The position numbers were made by a program, and so were the translations under genes. A DNA stretch of 64,000 nt, taken from assembly GCA_013398615.1 (NCBI GenBank), contig VZSR01000514.1, forward strand, positions 4,927,996 through 4,991,995, read 5' to 3'. Under the pieces are notes generated by a model. The model was not told the DNA's origin. It was given only the letters and a program-made list of their open reading frames with translations, and ran no database searches. The stretch is from Brachypodius melanocephalos. Taxonomy: Eukaryota > Chordata > Aves > Passeriformes > Pycnonotidae. Position 1 is the stretch's first letter; each line of letters starts with the position of its first letter. This document shows positions 12,699 to 26,500 of the stretch, piece by piece.

Positions 12699-15600
12699 TA
12701 GAAGGAAATTTTGTCTGACTTGAGAGCAATTCCTGGTTCTTGCATTTCCTGACTTCTATCATAGCTCCTCACACAACAGTTTTTGTTATTTTCATTCCCA
12801 TTTGAGGCTAGGACACGGCTGCTGAAATTGCAGATAACCTTGTCTATCTAAAGCACTGATTTAGGTTTGGAACTATTTAATCATTGCTTTAAAATGTTCA
12901 CAGTAATTTGATTTCCAGAAGCCTATTAAGGATAAGTGTTAGGCTGGAAGAGTACAGAGTAAGTGTATGTTGCCTATAGGACAGACAGAAGCCCTTTTCT
13001 TGAGAAAATGGGATAAAATAAAGTAACATTAAAGAAACTGCTGTGGGTTAGCCGTGCTGAACAGTCAGAAAACTGATGTCTGAATTCTTAACAGGCTGAT
13101 CATCCAGAGCTAAAGACTGAGACTCAGCCCAGGACACAGAGGACAGAGGTACCTGTCTCCTATTTCCCTCAGTGGAAGAACAATCAATAAACGTTATCAA
13201 ATTTCCATCACAATCCTGGAAAGAGAGGATTGATGAAGAAAAATTATTGAGTATCTGATCTAAAGCTAGTCTCAGTTACAAGAGTGTCAAAATCCTTCAG
13301 CTTCAGTAGATCAGGCCCTCAAGGTTGTTTCTACTGATTGATGTTTCACTGTTGTTTCAGATGTTGCCAAATACCATAAGTACTAATAAATTCCCAGGGA
13401 AAAAACAGATTAAATGGACAGTGTACCAGACCCTTGTGCATCCTGATCAGTCTCCCCCTAGAAAACATAATTGGCTAAAAGTATTTTTGACTTCTCCTTG
13501 AGGCTGCACAAGCATTTTTCATTTCATAGGTCGTATCTGAGAGAGCCTCCAGAGAAAGTGTGATACTGGCTTTATAGTCTTTTTTTAAAAAGATTTGGCT
13601 CAAATAGAACCAATACAGCCAAGACAGCAGCACCAATACTCTCTGCATTGCCCTATAAATATTAAGTTCACAATGTAATGTGTGTCAATTAGGGATGATC
13701 TGTGCTGTAGACCAATATACAATATAACGAACAATGGAATAAAATCAGTGGCATATTTTAAAACATAAAATTCAAATAGCCACCATGCAGCAAAGTCTTA
13801 GAGTATACTGAACTCTAATTAATATAAAACCATGCTTAAAAGATATATAAATGACATAGTTCTCCTGACAATTCCAGCCATTTACATCTGCCTTATTTTG
13901 TTTTTCTTTCTGCTTGTTATTTCTATTCCTGAAGTACAGAGCAAACACCTAGTCTCCTGGAAGCCAAAGGCAAAACTTGGTGATTTTTTTTTTGTTGGTA
14001 ATAAAAAGAAAATCAATAAAAGAAATTAAGAAAATAATGCAGTCAGATGGGCAGATATTAAAAATTCATCTTTTGCTGTAGTCATAGGTGAACTTTTAAG
14101 AAAAACTTTAGTACAATACATGATCATTTTATACAGAGATTGACATAAATGTAAGTAAGTCATTTAGCTTTAATTGTATCATCAGAATTGGCTTGCCCTT
14201 AGTTGGTTGGTTTTTTGGGTTTGTTTTTGTTTTTATTTTGTTGTTCAGGAGGTAACCAGATGTAAAAACACCACACCTGGAAGAGAAAAATATCAGCATG
14301 TCTTCCAGATAGAGTAAATAAAAATAATTTCAAAATAATTTTGTCTGTCTGCCAAAAAAAAGGTTCAGATATCCTTAGACATATTGCTATATAACCTGAA
14401 AAATTCCACTGGCTCACTAGCTGAAACAATAGTGTTTTGAATGTGGAGGTTGAAATGCAGAAGAAGTTGCCAGAAATACTTGAATATGAAATATAAACAT
14501 ATGTTCTTAAAATCAGATTAACACTGATAAACAAAACCTGCTATGTCTTGATTATTTCTGAAATCTTCCTCTGAGGACTACACACCACTTAAGATGAGAA
14601 GCTTTTGTCAAATTAAATCTGTGTCTCAATAAAAGAGACAGAGGACAAAAATTGATGACCCTTGCTTTTTAGGCATCCAAACTCTCTGTTCTGAAGGTTT
14701 TTTCTGACCTTTGATTTATGCTGTTACCTCTGGTTCAGGTGAAGGACTGAATAAGAGAGAATTTGGGGGTGGAGAGGGGTTTCCCCTTATAGAAGAATTA
14801 CAAACTGCAAGGATAATATTAAGGATTTCATTTGGATCTGTAAGCAGGTGTTTGATTTCTGGGATTATATTCACAGATTCCTCACAGGCAGAGCTGCTAC
14901 AAGCAACCCTTTCACTCAGTCCCCTGGTTTCTTTTGTCACTTCTCTAACTCTATCCTTCTGCAGCTGACATTGGCCACTCCGCCTTCACCTGAAGCTAAG
15001 CAAGCAAGATGGTAAAAGTTTCAGTCTCCACAAGTTTCAGTATTCACAAGGAGATACAATTTATTTTTGCTGTTCACACCAGCAGTCCACTGAACTACAT
15101 TTCTATGCCTTGCCGCTCTTCACTGCGCTCCTTTTGGACTAATTATTACCTTGTGTTTTTGCCTTTGGTTCTCCATTTTACAACTAGAAAATATATGGTG
15201 TATTTTTGACAAATACTTGGAATTCTACTGAGTAAAAAAACCAAAACAAGCTACCAAACAAAATGAACCAAAAAACCCAAAGCAACAGAAGACTCTCCTT
15301 AAGAGAGTTTGCTATGCTTCACTATCTTACCTCCAAGATGGGAATTACCAGTCACAGGAAATAAATGTTACGTGGCACCTTCAGTGTTCAGAGACAGAAT
15401 TTCAGAAAGCTTGATTTACTGAGGAGTGAAACAAACCTGAAAGATTTTAACCCCTGATTAAAAGAAATGAATGGTTTTTAAGGGAAAAGCTCTGCATCTA
15501 TTAACAATCCCTGCTGGCATCCATGACTCAAGAGGAAACATTTAATTTTGCCTTCTTTTCTGCTATTTTTCTTCTATTTTTGAATGATGCGGAGAGGGTG

Positions 15601-15892
15601 GAAGTTATTCCACTGAGCAAATTTCAGCCAATAGTCTGACAGTGAAGTGAATGAGGCTCTCTACATGACAGTTCTTTCTCCCTGTGTCATCACCAGAGAA
15701 GTCTATCCATAAATGACCCTTGGTTTCCATTTAAAAGCCTATCATCTCAGTAGGAAAAGTCCTCTAAAGCCTCTGACTTGGAGAGAAAAAGCTCTGCTAG
15801 CTGGCCTAAGGGCAATTTCTTCCTTCTGTTTACCTCTTTGAGAGACAGCAGCCCAAATACATTACTGTCTAGAAAGTCCTGCTCATAAAATA
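12699..15892. other. Non-coding DNA with T-rich and A/C-rich simple tracts
   Basis: No gene is recognised. A G/T-rich low-complexity tract lies at about 14202-14245 (TTGG then TTTTG-like units), and an A/C-rich tract at about 15233-15290 with repeated CCAAA and AAACA units on the plus strand. Frames of 111 codons (14199-14534 minus) and 121 codons (15747-16112 minus) overlap such simple sequence and show no known domain. Confidence 0.7.
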
Positions 15893-15921
15893 GGGGGGGA
15901 AGGGGTGGGGGTGGAATGGGG
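15893..15921 (+). other. Predicted G-quadruplex motif
   Basis: Four G runs of 7, 4, 5 and 4 bases lie on the plus strand, separated by loops AA, T and TGGAAT. This satisfies the usual four-runs-of-three-or-more rule with short loops. Such motifs can fold in single-stranded DNA or RNA and can affect polymerase progress. Nothing nearby shows a promoter or gene, so a role is not inferred. Confidence 0.8.
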
Positions 15922-17182
15922 AAGGAAGAACAACAAAAAAATAAAGAAATCTGGAGCTGAGGCAGAGAGAAAATCAGGGTATTGTATCCTTTAGTGCAAG
16001 CAGCATGTGTGTCAAGAAATGCATGATTAAGATTTAACCCAAGATCCACTCCACTACCACATTTATTATTTCTGTGGTGCCATAACCCATGCAACTTTCC
16101 CTGACAGTACAATTTACTTTAAGAAAGCTCTTTGTCATAAGAGGCATTGCAGGACCCCATGGAAAGCTAGTGATCATCACCATGCCAGTTTGCCTCTAAT
16201 TTTCACTAATGCTTTCAAGCTAACATAACACATTAAAATAAAACCCAGCCCCTGCCTGGATCAAACTTACAGCATGGGCTACACCAGCATGTGCTCTTGG
16301 TTGCAAAACATTCTGCTCTCTGCACAAGAGAAAAAGGGCTGACTTTTCCTCCTCTCTGGAAAGTGATCCTCCCCAAGAATGGCAGGCAGCATCCTAAACA
16401 CCTCCACAGAGAGCAGCAATCATTTAGGACTCTTAATTGGTGTATGTGACATAGAGCCCATCATGAGGGATCCCATGGTCTCAACAAAAAAGTCTCCACT
16501 GACAGCAAAGATGTTTAAATGGTATTCAGGAGAGGTCAAGCCCCTGGACAGCTTCCTTGCCTGAGCAATTCAGCAGAATAAAATAAAGTTTGGTTTTGTT
16601 TTCCTTTTGAGCTCGTGGTGCTGGTGAAGCTTGAGCAGAAGAGTTCCTGGAGCCTGAGGAGGTTGCAGTGGCCATTGCCAAAGTTGTCTCCATCAGCAGG
16701 ATCAGGTTGCTGCTCCCCAGTGACATTACCATGGAGCTGCTGAAGGCTTTTCCCTCTGGAAGAGCCTCATCTGTCACACATGGACACAGCAATGCTGGGA
16801 GAACAAGGTCTCATCCTGACGGCAAGGAACCAAAGTGTCTCTTTCGTGCCTTGAGGTGCCTGCCTGTGTCTCTTCTCTCACCACACCTCCTCACAAGCTC
16901 AAGCAAAGCCTCTCATTCCCCATCACTGCACCCCCTCCTTCTGGCCTCTTCACGAGGGGAACAACAGCTGAGAGCCTCCCCTCCCCATCCCAAGCATCTG
17001 GCCATTCTCCACTAGCATGCCAGAAACAGCCAGAAACAACCTCCCTCAAACCCTAAGGAAACTCTCTCTTAAATACCACACTCCATGGCAGGGCTGCAGG
17101 TGCATTTCCAGGAAGCTGCAGATTTCCTTAAAGATGCCCATAAGTCTTGTTATTACCTGACATAACTCACCTGGTAATGATA
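15922..17182. other. Non-coding DNA, no gene recognised
   Basis: The segment about 16590-17080 is less AT-rich than its surroundings and is open in two overlapping plus-strand frames (16668-17015 and 16835-17056). The predicted peptides are rich in Ser, Pro and Leu without a domain I know. No CpG island is present. I treat it as non-coding. Confidence 0.6.
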
Positions 17183-17248
17183 AATGATATATAGATCACT
17201 GAAAAGGTGATCTTTTCATATATATCTATGAAAAGATGAATCATCTTA
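17183..17248. repeat. Cluster of overlapping short inverted repeats
   Basis: Three overlapping dyads occur within 66 bp. The arm ATCTTTTCATA at 17210-17220 pairs perfectly with TATGAAAAGAT at 17227-17237 across a 6-nt loop. AGATCACT, starting near 17193, pairs with GGTGATCT ending at 17212, with one G-T pair. AAGATGA at 17234-17240 pairs with TCATCTT at 17242-17248 around a single A. The stems share bases, so they are mutually exclusive folds. No terminal repeats or target duplication were found that would make this a transposon. Confidence 0.8.
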
Positions 17249-20200
17249 TATGATATATAATGCAATCTGGCTAATCACTGCCAAAAAACCCCCCAGGCAG
17301 TGAGAGACTCTGGGCTGCCTGAGATGTACTGAAAAATCAAAGTCAATGTCTTTCTAGATTTTTCTAGAACAACCACCTTGAGCCCAGCATCACTCAGTCT
17401 CAGACAAAGCTCAGTAGGGAAACTGAGACTTGACAAAGTGTCTCAGCACAGATGCACAGCTTGGAACGAGTCAGATAATTTGTAGTAATTGCAGGTGGCT
17501 CATGCAGAGCCATGAGAAGAAGACTCCCTTGAGTCAACTTGCACTCAAGTTGGATTTCTTTTGGAAAGATATTTGACTTAAGGGTTTTTTTTTTTAATCA
17601 GAGCCAAAAAAGGAATTAAAAAAGCTTTTAATCACTCTAAGAATCCCATTTAATCAGACTACTGTCTGAGTTTGTTTCTTTGGCACTGATGAATTAACCT
17701 AATCACAGTGTGATGTAGCTAAGGTTTGATACTGTAATATTACAAGCTTTTTCTGTTAGTTGCCTGCATTTGTGCCTGCTGCAAACCTTGCTTACAGAAA
17801 AAGGTTGATAAGAGGTCTTAAAAGAAAGCCCCTGACCAAATCCATGAATTTCCATGTTCAGACCCTGCTATTCTTATTTTCCAAAATGGCATATTTTAAT
17901 AATTCCTGTGAACTATCATATGATACAGGTGATTCTGATTATGCAAACTGAAACCAAAGTAAACAAATCCAGTGTTTTCTAAGTGGGCTAGATATTTAAA
18001 GGGCAAAAGAAGGTAAAAATCTGAAGTACCTTGGGTCATAAGTTACATTACTTATGTTGCCATCATATTCTCCATTTTTTCCCCCCTCCCCAGGGAATTC
18101 ATTCAGGCATTGGACTCACAGCTTTTTGTCTGGCTAAACTGAAATGCACAAGCTAATGAAAAACAGCCTGTTGCTGAATTTGGGAAGAAACCACAATCAC
18201 AGGTAAAACAAACTCATTAATGCCAAGTCAGATGTAACAACGAGATTAGAACGAGTTTAAACTCATAGCCCAGTGGAGTCATGGCCAGAGAATTTTTCTG
18301 AAACCATATGGTATCTGCCATGAAATGTCAAGAAATATTGCTCTTAGCCACATAGCTGTCTGAGGGATGGCAGATGGAGGGAACAGTACATGTGCCAGCA
18401 TGTCTAATTATCTTAGAGGCTCTTAATTCCTTTGGTGGTTTTTAAATGTCACTCTGTCAATATCTGATCCAGTGACCATGGAAGTGGAGGAGAGTTTCTC
18501 AACTGACTGGCCTCAAACCCACACAGTTTATGTAAGAAAGTATTTGGCTTCTGGCTTGTTGCAGAGTTGTTTGCAGGACACAGGGAAGAGAAGAGAATGG
18601 ATCAAAAGCAGGATAGAAATGAGCATTAAATGCTCAGGGATTTACTGTGAGTCTATAGCAAAATGGACACTTCACCCTAAATCCAGATTTGGAGTGTTTT
18701 TATGTGCTTATATCAGTAGAAAAACACCCTGAACATACTTTTATTTTACTTTTCTTGCTCTCAGAAAAAGATTTATTTTTTTCTCCCACTTAAAGCTCTG
18801 CTTTTTCTGTTCTCATGTTTTCTCATCTCCATCCCATGCTCTTGCACATTGACATGCTGAAAAGCATCGGTGCCAGGGATCCCCCTTCCCCAAGGGTGGA
18901 TTGTTTGTCACATCAGCTGCCTGGCTGGGTCCAGATGCTGTGCTTCATCCCATGCCACATTTCCCTGCCATAGGAAAAACAGGGCATGCAGCAGAGGGAC
19001 AGACACCCACTCACTGTGAGGGCTCCAAAATCTTCAAGGGCAGAATTTCTTCTGCATAAGGGAATCTCTTGCTGTGCTGATTGATGGCACAGCAGAAGGA
19101 TTGAGGCTGGCTGGGCAGATGATCATTGTCCTTTGCTTTGGGAAGGAGCTGGCAGCTGTGCAGGAAACCTCTGCTCCAGAGCAGCACTGACCTTGTTAAT
19201 GGTGCCTGCTCATGCTGGGCTGGGAGATCCTCTCATTATCTCTGTGCCAAGGGGAGCCAAGCTGATACCTGCTGCCCAGGCAGCCCTCACACAACCCAAC
19301 AGGAACATGGGTTCAGCCTGTACTCAGGACTGGCCCCAGCTAACCCATGGAAAGCGGTCAGTGACTGACCTGTGACTTGTGCTTGGATTGCACATTCCTC
19401 AAACAAACCTCACAGGGGTGGCTGAGGAGAGGAACCATTGCCTTTTCTGCCTCATCCACATAAAGGTAGAGTCTGATGACAGCCTCAGATAAGGCAAAAC
19501 AGAGTTCAGCACAAGATTTGTAATCCAGTCCTAAACATTAGCATTCTGCATCTTGAGGCATTTTACTCAGCTTGGAGTGGCATTGAAAATAAAATCAGGT
19601 GCTGTGGGTGTGAGCCAGCCAGGTTTAGAGAGGTGTAGTTTGAATAACTGCACTTTTTCACCACTGTGTGCTTGGGCATATCTTGGTGTTCGATAAAGGT
19701 GTAACATTTCCAGCAAAGCAGCTGCTTTTGTTCCATCTCCACTCTGAGGTCTGAAGACTGTTCAAGACTGTCCCCACCTTGATTTGCACTGCACAGGGCA
19801 AAATCAGAATGAATATGGTCTGAATCTATCACTCAGGGAGAAAGGAAAATGTCATTCAGACTCTGAAAATATGGTTTTTATGAAGACAGAAAAAAACCCC
19901 ACTTATAGAGCAGAGTGTTTGCTCACAAATGTACATTGCTGCTCATTCCTATGACAGGCACACAACTAAGTCTGCAAAGGTTAAATCACAATTTCTACAC
20001 AAGAATATGATCAGGAACTCTGTCCAGGCAGACACAGTTTTTGGCTGCGATCTTTTTCTTAAGGAAAAAATTTTTTGCTTTGGTGGACACTATTTCCATA
20101 GCACACAGGTGCATTCACACATATCTGGACTGGCAACTGTGCTGGGCATTATATAGCTCATCCCTTAACCCCCTTGCTCCAGTTCATTAGTTTCTGTTTT

Positions 20201-23046
20201 ATAATTATTGCCTAGTGTGAAGTTAGATCTTTAAATGCTGAGTTTTGCATTGAAATGTTACTGAATGTTGGTTTTGGCTTGAGGTTTTTTTCACTTGAGG
20301 CCTCTGCTTTGAAAAAAAAAATGGATAGGAAGCTTCATACTCTACAAAGAGCTCTTCTCTTTGCTCTCCTCTTTTCTTGTATTATTTAAGCATTCCTTCC
20401 TCATATGAATAAACATAGCCAACTAAATACATTCCCCACTGTAACCAACCTCTAAACTCTGAGATGGAATTTCTCCATTTTTCTGACTTGATATTCAAAA
20501 TTGTATAGTGTAAGTTTTTTTTAAAAAAATTATTTGAAAAACATACACCATTTCCCAACACTGATTTATTTTTAAGTTTTTAAATTGACTTACTGGTTTT
20601 ATTCAACATTTTCTACTCCGCGGTTTTAACCACAGTCATAATCCACTCAGCATATGGCAAAATCTAAGAAAATTCAGTCAGAGAACCATTAGAGTAAGTG
20701 GAATGAGACACATTGCCTATTTAGCCTTATATATTGCTTGCAGGAATTGCTTTTGCTTCCAGGGAAAGAAGTTTTACTTAGCATGTAGATCTTCAATTAT
20801 TAAGTGTAATGACTCAGAAGAAAATGTTGTTATTTTCTGTCCCCTGGAGATAAGTAACTTATGACTTCAAGCACAATGGTAAATATCCCAAAGCTTGAAT
20901 TCTGGATAGCAGTATTATTTCTACAACTTTGCAAGTCAATACAGAATTCCTACTTGTTCAGCAAACCCCAGGACTGTGTGCATTGAGATGTGAAAAAAGA
21001 AAACACAGCCAAAGAAAAAGGAAAAAAGTGTATCAAATTATGGAAACACCTCACTGCAGGACTGAGAAGAAAGAGATATTTTCCTTTAGTTACTGGTTTG
21101 AAGGCAGGTCAGTCCTCACCAACAGATACAATCCAAAGGTTGGTATTGAAGCATTTGACTCGGATGGGATGCAGTATTCCAAGGGATTTTGTCAGTTATG
21201 GGGTTGAGTCCCTGCATTTGTTGCAGCTGAGTATGAGATCAGACCCTGCAGGTCCTCAGAAAACCCAGTCTAGAGAGCACTCCACACTACCAACCACCAA
21301 GCCTGCTAAGAACCCTTCTGAAAAACTGAAACATGCTTGAACTGAGGAACAGATGGGAAAGATCTGTTTCCCACCTGAAACTAAAAGTATCTGTATTCTC
21401 GAGGTTGAATTCACCAGCACCTGTATTAAGTTTTATGCTTCATTTTCCCCAAATTAAATAGATGACAATTTTTCTGAAAAAAGCTGTCATCAATAACAGA
21501 AGCTGCCCTGCCCATAAAAAAATACTACAAAAAATAAAATCAGAAAAGTTCTATCACTGTATTCTTGACTTCACACTGCATGACCAAAATTTGATCTGTG
21601 CATAATTATTAGCTTCCTTTAGCTGATTTGCTTAATCTTGACTTTTGAAAGTATTTATTATACAGGGAATATTCTTGCATTTCAGATAATTCACTATAAG
21701 CTCTCTGATAACATAATGAAGCTGATAGCACAATGGAACTGTTAAGAAATCTGTTTAATATCAAAAAGAAGAAACACAATATTTTACTTTTAGGAAGTTC
21801 TGTGAGAGACAGCGAAGAAAATAAGTTATTTGTTGGACAGGAAAACTTCAGATCTTAAAAATATTGAACATCAGCTCCAGGTACATCACTCAATTCCTTT
21901 GGCAGCAAAGCAGGGATCTCTCATCCATAAAAGCAAATGAATTGTGGAAGTGATCAACGCAGTCCTGATGTGGCAAGTATCCAGATCAAGCTCTGTGTAC
22001 AAAGATCCATGAGGTCACCAGTGTTACATAGTGGGCCATGAGGGAAATTTTCAATAATTTCACTGAGAAAGCACACTGGTAATAAACTTACTGCATATCA
22101 GGAATGTTATATATCTTTCTTGCTACTTTGACAATACTGGTTTGTTATGAAATTTCTGCTTTCTGTTCAACAAACAAACACCATCTGACTACATCAGAAC
22201 CAAGAACAACAAGGAATAAATCACAGCAGCAGTCAGGATGACAGAATTGTTGAGGAAAGATTGCATCTGTGCTGCAAAGGGACATGTTTCCAGATGCCAT
22301 CTCCTCAGGAGAAGTTCTGGAACAGCATGAAGTGAATGATGAAAGGCATCAGTGCTTATCAACTTGGGTTGATCATGGCCAGAAGAACTTTTTCAGAAAA
22401 GGCTGTATGGTTTGGAGAAGAGGTTGTGGAAATTAATACCATGCTCTGAGGTTTCCTGGAAGAAAAAGCCCAGGGAACGTGGTTGCCAATGCAATGCACT
22501 GAGCCTCACTATGTGTTCTGCAGGTCCTGGACCACAAGGCACAACTCTCTCAGTGTGTTCATTCTGAGCTACAACAGCACTTAAAGCCAGAGACTTCAGT
22601 GATTCTAACCCAAGCACACCCCTGCAGAAACACAGATACAGGAATCCAAATATATCTCTTTTGACAGTTGTATATGAAGACACATCAACATTTGCCATAA
22701 AAACACAGTGGGAGCATCCCACTGCTGGCTTAAAGACTGGGGCCAGGAACAACCTGGAAGATCTGCACAGACATAGGAATGACAGGTCTCCAATACAGGG
22801 AGGATATCTAGTTTCACCCTAAGCATAAAAGGCTGACTGAGAGGCAGATGAATGTCTTTGGGACATACAGAAGGCTGGACATGTTGGCCACAGGGTGTTG
22901 CTAGTGGAGAAGCATATTTTGTGGCCTGGGCTTAAAAGAAAATTGCAGACTGAACAGTTCTGATGTGATCAGAATAAAAATTACTATGCAGGACCGTTGA
23001 GTCTGAATCTGATCTAGCTGGGGAAAGCACATAAAGATTCTTAAAA
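17249..23046. other. Non-coding DNA, no gene recognised
   Basis: No family or gene could be named. A polypyrimidine run lies near 18076-18093, and a T7A7 palindrome near 20516-20529. The block about 22200-22850 is moderately GC-rich and open on the minus strand for 119 codons (22393-22752), but its translation resembles nothing known to me. It may be an old, unrecognised repeat. Confidence 0.65.
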
Positions 23047-23505
23047 ATCACAGAATATCCTGGGTTGGAAGGGATCCACAAGGGTCATAGAGCTCAGCTG
23101 CCAGCCCTGCACAGGCCCATCCACCAGAGTCACACCATGGGCCTGAGAGCATTGTCCAAACAGTTCTTGAACTCTCTCAAGCTGGTGCTGTGCCCTCTGC
23201 CCTGGGAGCTGTTCCAGTGCCCAGCCACCCTCTGGGGGGAAAACCTTTCCCTGTTATCCAACCTAAACCTGTCATTAGACACCAGAGTGAGCAGTATGTG
23301 ACACTCCCCATCATGAAGAAGCTGTAGGGTGCTGTGAGGTCAGCCCAGCCTCCAGCTTAGTCTGAACAAGCCAAGTGACCTCAGCTGTTCCTTGAGTGGT
23401 TTCTTCTCTAGACCCTTCACCACCTCCATAAATTTCTTTTGGATGTTTTCTAATAACTTTATATCTTTCATAGATTATGGTGCCCAAAACCTACCACAGG
23501 CCAAC
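23047..23505 (-). mobile_element. CR1 LINE fragment, about 460 bp of 3' end
   Basis: On the plus strand this begins with ATCACAGAAT and GGGTTGGAAGGGATCC, the reverse complement of a CR1 3' end. It continues through recognisable landmarks: CCCTGCACAGG, GAGAGCATTGTCCAAAC, CTGTTCCAGTGCCCA, ATCCAACCTAAACCT, CCAAGTGACCTCAGC, AGACCCTTCACCA and GGTGCCCAAAAC. It lacks part of the middle segment and is 5'-truncated near 23505, the usual outcome of incomplete LINE reverse transcription. The subfamily differs from the copy at 3855, judging from the different order of landmarks. The plus-strand frame at 23065-23301 lies antisense within it and is not a gene. Confidence 0.95.
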
Positions 23506-26500
23506 ACTCAATCATACTCTGAAGAAATACTGTTATCTATGCCTTTTGCTTTGTATCTGGGTCTAATGTCTGGAAATTAAAACCAAGCCCAAACCAACAA
23601 AATACTGAAGGCCTGGATACCATCATGGAGATCTGAATAACAGAAAACAATCTCTGCTTAGAATGCAAATGGTGTATTAGATAATAGTAGGAGGGAAAAC
23701 AGGAGGGGTATTGCATAGCTTGGAAATAAATTTGCATCAAAAGGATACTTCTAGTTCTTCCTATTTTGGAGGGAGATAAATGTTTTCTTAATCATGTAGA
23801 TTGTGGTGCAGCAGAAGTTGCCTTACAGTGCAGGAAATATTCTTCAAGGAAAAAATGGATTCAAAAGACCAAGGAATAAAGAAAAAGGCAACAACAAAAA
23901 CCAAAACAAACCCTGAATAGAGCCTTAATTATACATGTTGAATAAGATGCTCCCTGGCTGCTTTTGTTTAACATAATTTTAAGCAAAGTCCTTTAAGCAC
24001 TGTGGAGAGAATGTAGATGATAAATCAGGCTGCTCATTAACTGCTGTAATTCTGAAAGACTTTGCATTTCCTGTTCAGGTCCTGGTTTGGGCCTTTTTTG
24101 TGTGTGTTAGTGATTAACCTCCGCAGGGAAAATGGAAGGGGCTAAATGGATAATCCCAATTAAATATGACAAAAACATCTATCAGCCTAACAGTACGTCT
24201 TTTCTCTCCCTTTCCTTGGGCAGAACATAGTTGATCTCTGCAGGAGGGAGCCCTCCAGAAAATCACCCAAGTGTCAGCAGCTTTGATTATGAGAAAGATG
24301 AGCACAGCTGTGCAAAGGGCTTGCCTGCTGTCTTTGCAGGCTGCAAGGGGTTTGGCAGTGCTCTGAAGGCTGCATCAAAAGCACCAGGATGGCCACATCC
24401 CTGTGAAACATCCCATTACTTGGGACACAGTATGTGATATTGTGAGGGAAAAAGCTTTTTGACACTGTACGTGAAGACACCTTCTGGTCATGGAAATGTG
24501 GTGTTCTTTTCCTCTAAAAACCCCCACTCCCTTAACCCCAACACCATTTCCTGCACAGACACATCTGATCTTGTTTGACAGAAAGGAGACTTCCAATAGT
24601 TGAGCTTTCAAGATCTATTCTAGTTCTACTTTTCCACTTTTTGTCTGGTAGAGAAGATCAGGATGTAAGTTAGCTCATCAGTACAAAATTCAAATAATAC
24701 TCTGGTGCTCATCATGAATCCCCTGGAAATGAAAAGCCAAACAGACTCTTGACATTTATGTAGGTCTCCCCCTGCCTAATTGCAATGAAAAGATATTTGT
24801 ATGAATTGAATTTCTTTCTGGTTTAAATCTCTCTTGGATTCATATTCAGGGGATTTTGTGTTAGATCTTAATATCTTAAAAAAAAAAAAAAGAAAATACT
24901 CATGATGGTGTTTGATTTTTATCATCTGTTCTTATGACATGATTGCCATGCTCCTCTGATATATTTCACCTCTGTGAGCTCATTCAAGGGCACTGGGGCA
25001 GGCCCCAATCTAAGCATAGAAATGATGTTTATGGCTACTCACAGATTAAAGCGAAATGTCAAACTACAGAAGGAGGCATTGCAAAGGGTAAGTATTAAAA
25101 GGTAATAACCCAGCAAAAAAGTGCTTGGAGCAGGTGAACAGTTGCACTGAAATTCCCTTTGTATCAAATTGTAGACTTTTGCCCTTTGCTCGGTGTGGGA
25201 AGAAATAAATCAGAAAATACTTGAGAGAAAAAAAAAAATGCAGAGATTCCTCGATTTTATTGTGACCAACATATTCTCATATCTTAAATCTAGCTCAGTG
25301 TTCTTTCCACTCAGTTACCAGTGAATATAGCAAGCAAGAAACTATTTCTATGTGCATTGCAGAAAATATAAGAAAATTGGTATTTTCCCAGACAACAACA
25401 CTTGAAGTGATATTTTGTGGGACAGCCTGAATCGAGGTACAAAGAAAGAGAAGATAGGATTCTAATGAGGATTCATTTACCTTGTGGTGAAGAGAAGCAA
25501 AGAAAAACAAGACAATGGTAAAAGGCTCAAAGGAGCAATGGGCAGGAGGTAGAGCTAGAGAGGGGTGCAGACAAAGCAGCAGGGAGATCCTGCTCTACTA
25601 ATCAAACCATGACCAGAAGGTGAAACCTGTATCCAATGAAACCAAAATTTTCAATTACTTCTTAGACTTACTGATTGAAGAATGCTTGGACAGCCTGTTA
25701 TTGCTCCAACATCCCTGAACACCTCCCATTATAATTCTGCTGAAGAGAAACTTTTCAGAAGTCCTAATCCCATCTTCCCTCCAGCATGAGCCATACAGCT
25801 CTTCCACAGGAGCTACAAGAGCAGGCACAGAGTCTCCAGCCAGCACCTAAAGAGCCAAGGAAAGAGGCTGAGGGTCCCAACATGACCCTGCTCAACTCCT
25901 GCTCTCAGCATGCCAGACAAGGGAACCCTGCTGCCAAAAACTCACCTGGCTTCAAGGAAAGTGTCCACTCACTGCACTGGCACAGGATTTCCTTTACATT
26001 TCCAGCAACTTACTTAGTCTCCTTATCTTATTTTTCTTCATCTGGAAGAGTGGGTCAGTAATTTCGCTTATGTTTGTTTTGCTTATTCTGATTAAAAGTC
26101 CAAGCCAAGCATTCTTTCCTTCACTGCACTTAATTCAAACCACGTAAAATTTCAGAATAGGTTCTTTTTCTGAACTTTGAAGCATCTTTCAGCTTTTCAT
26201 TGCAGACATAAGGGCTGAGGACTTGATAGGGTTTTTTATGAAAGACAGATCATATAGGGCTTTTAGGGTCACCTCTCTAAAGAGGCAGCCAGGATTGCAT
26301 TCCCAATAATGAACCCACAACAGTTTTGCTGTGTTTACAGATACGTGAATTTTATCCACTTTAAACCTTTTTCAAAGTTAATGGGAAACCCTAAACTTCA
26401 GATTTTCAAAGGATCTCTCCTGAACCTCTGCTTCTCCCTCTTCTCATGTCACCATCACTCTACTATGAAAACATCCTGCACAGAGATAAGCTTCAAGCAC

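Noticed and set aside
23065..23301. A 78-codon plus-strand frame.
   Set aside because: It lies wholly within the antisense CR1 3' region, which is non-coding in that direction.
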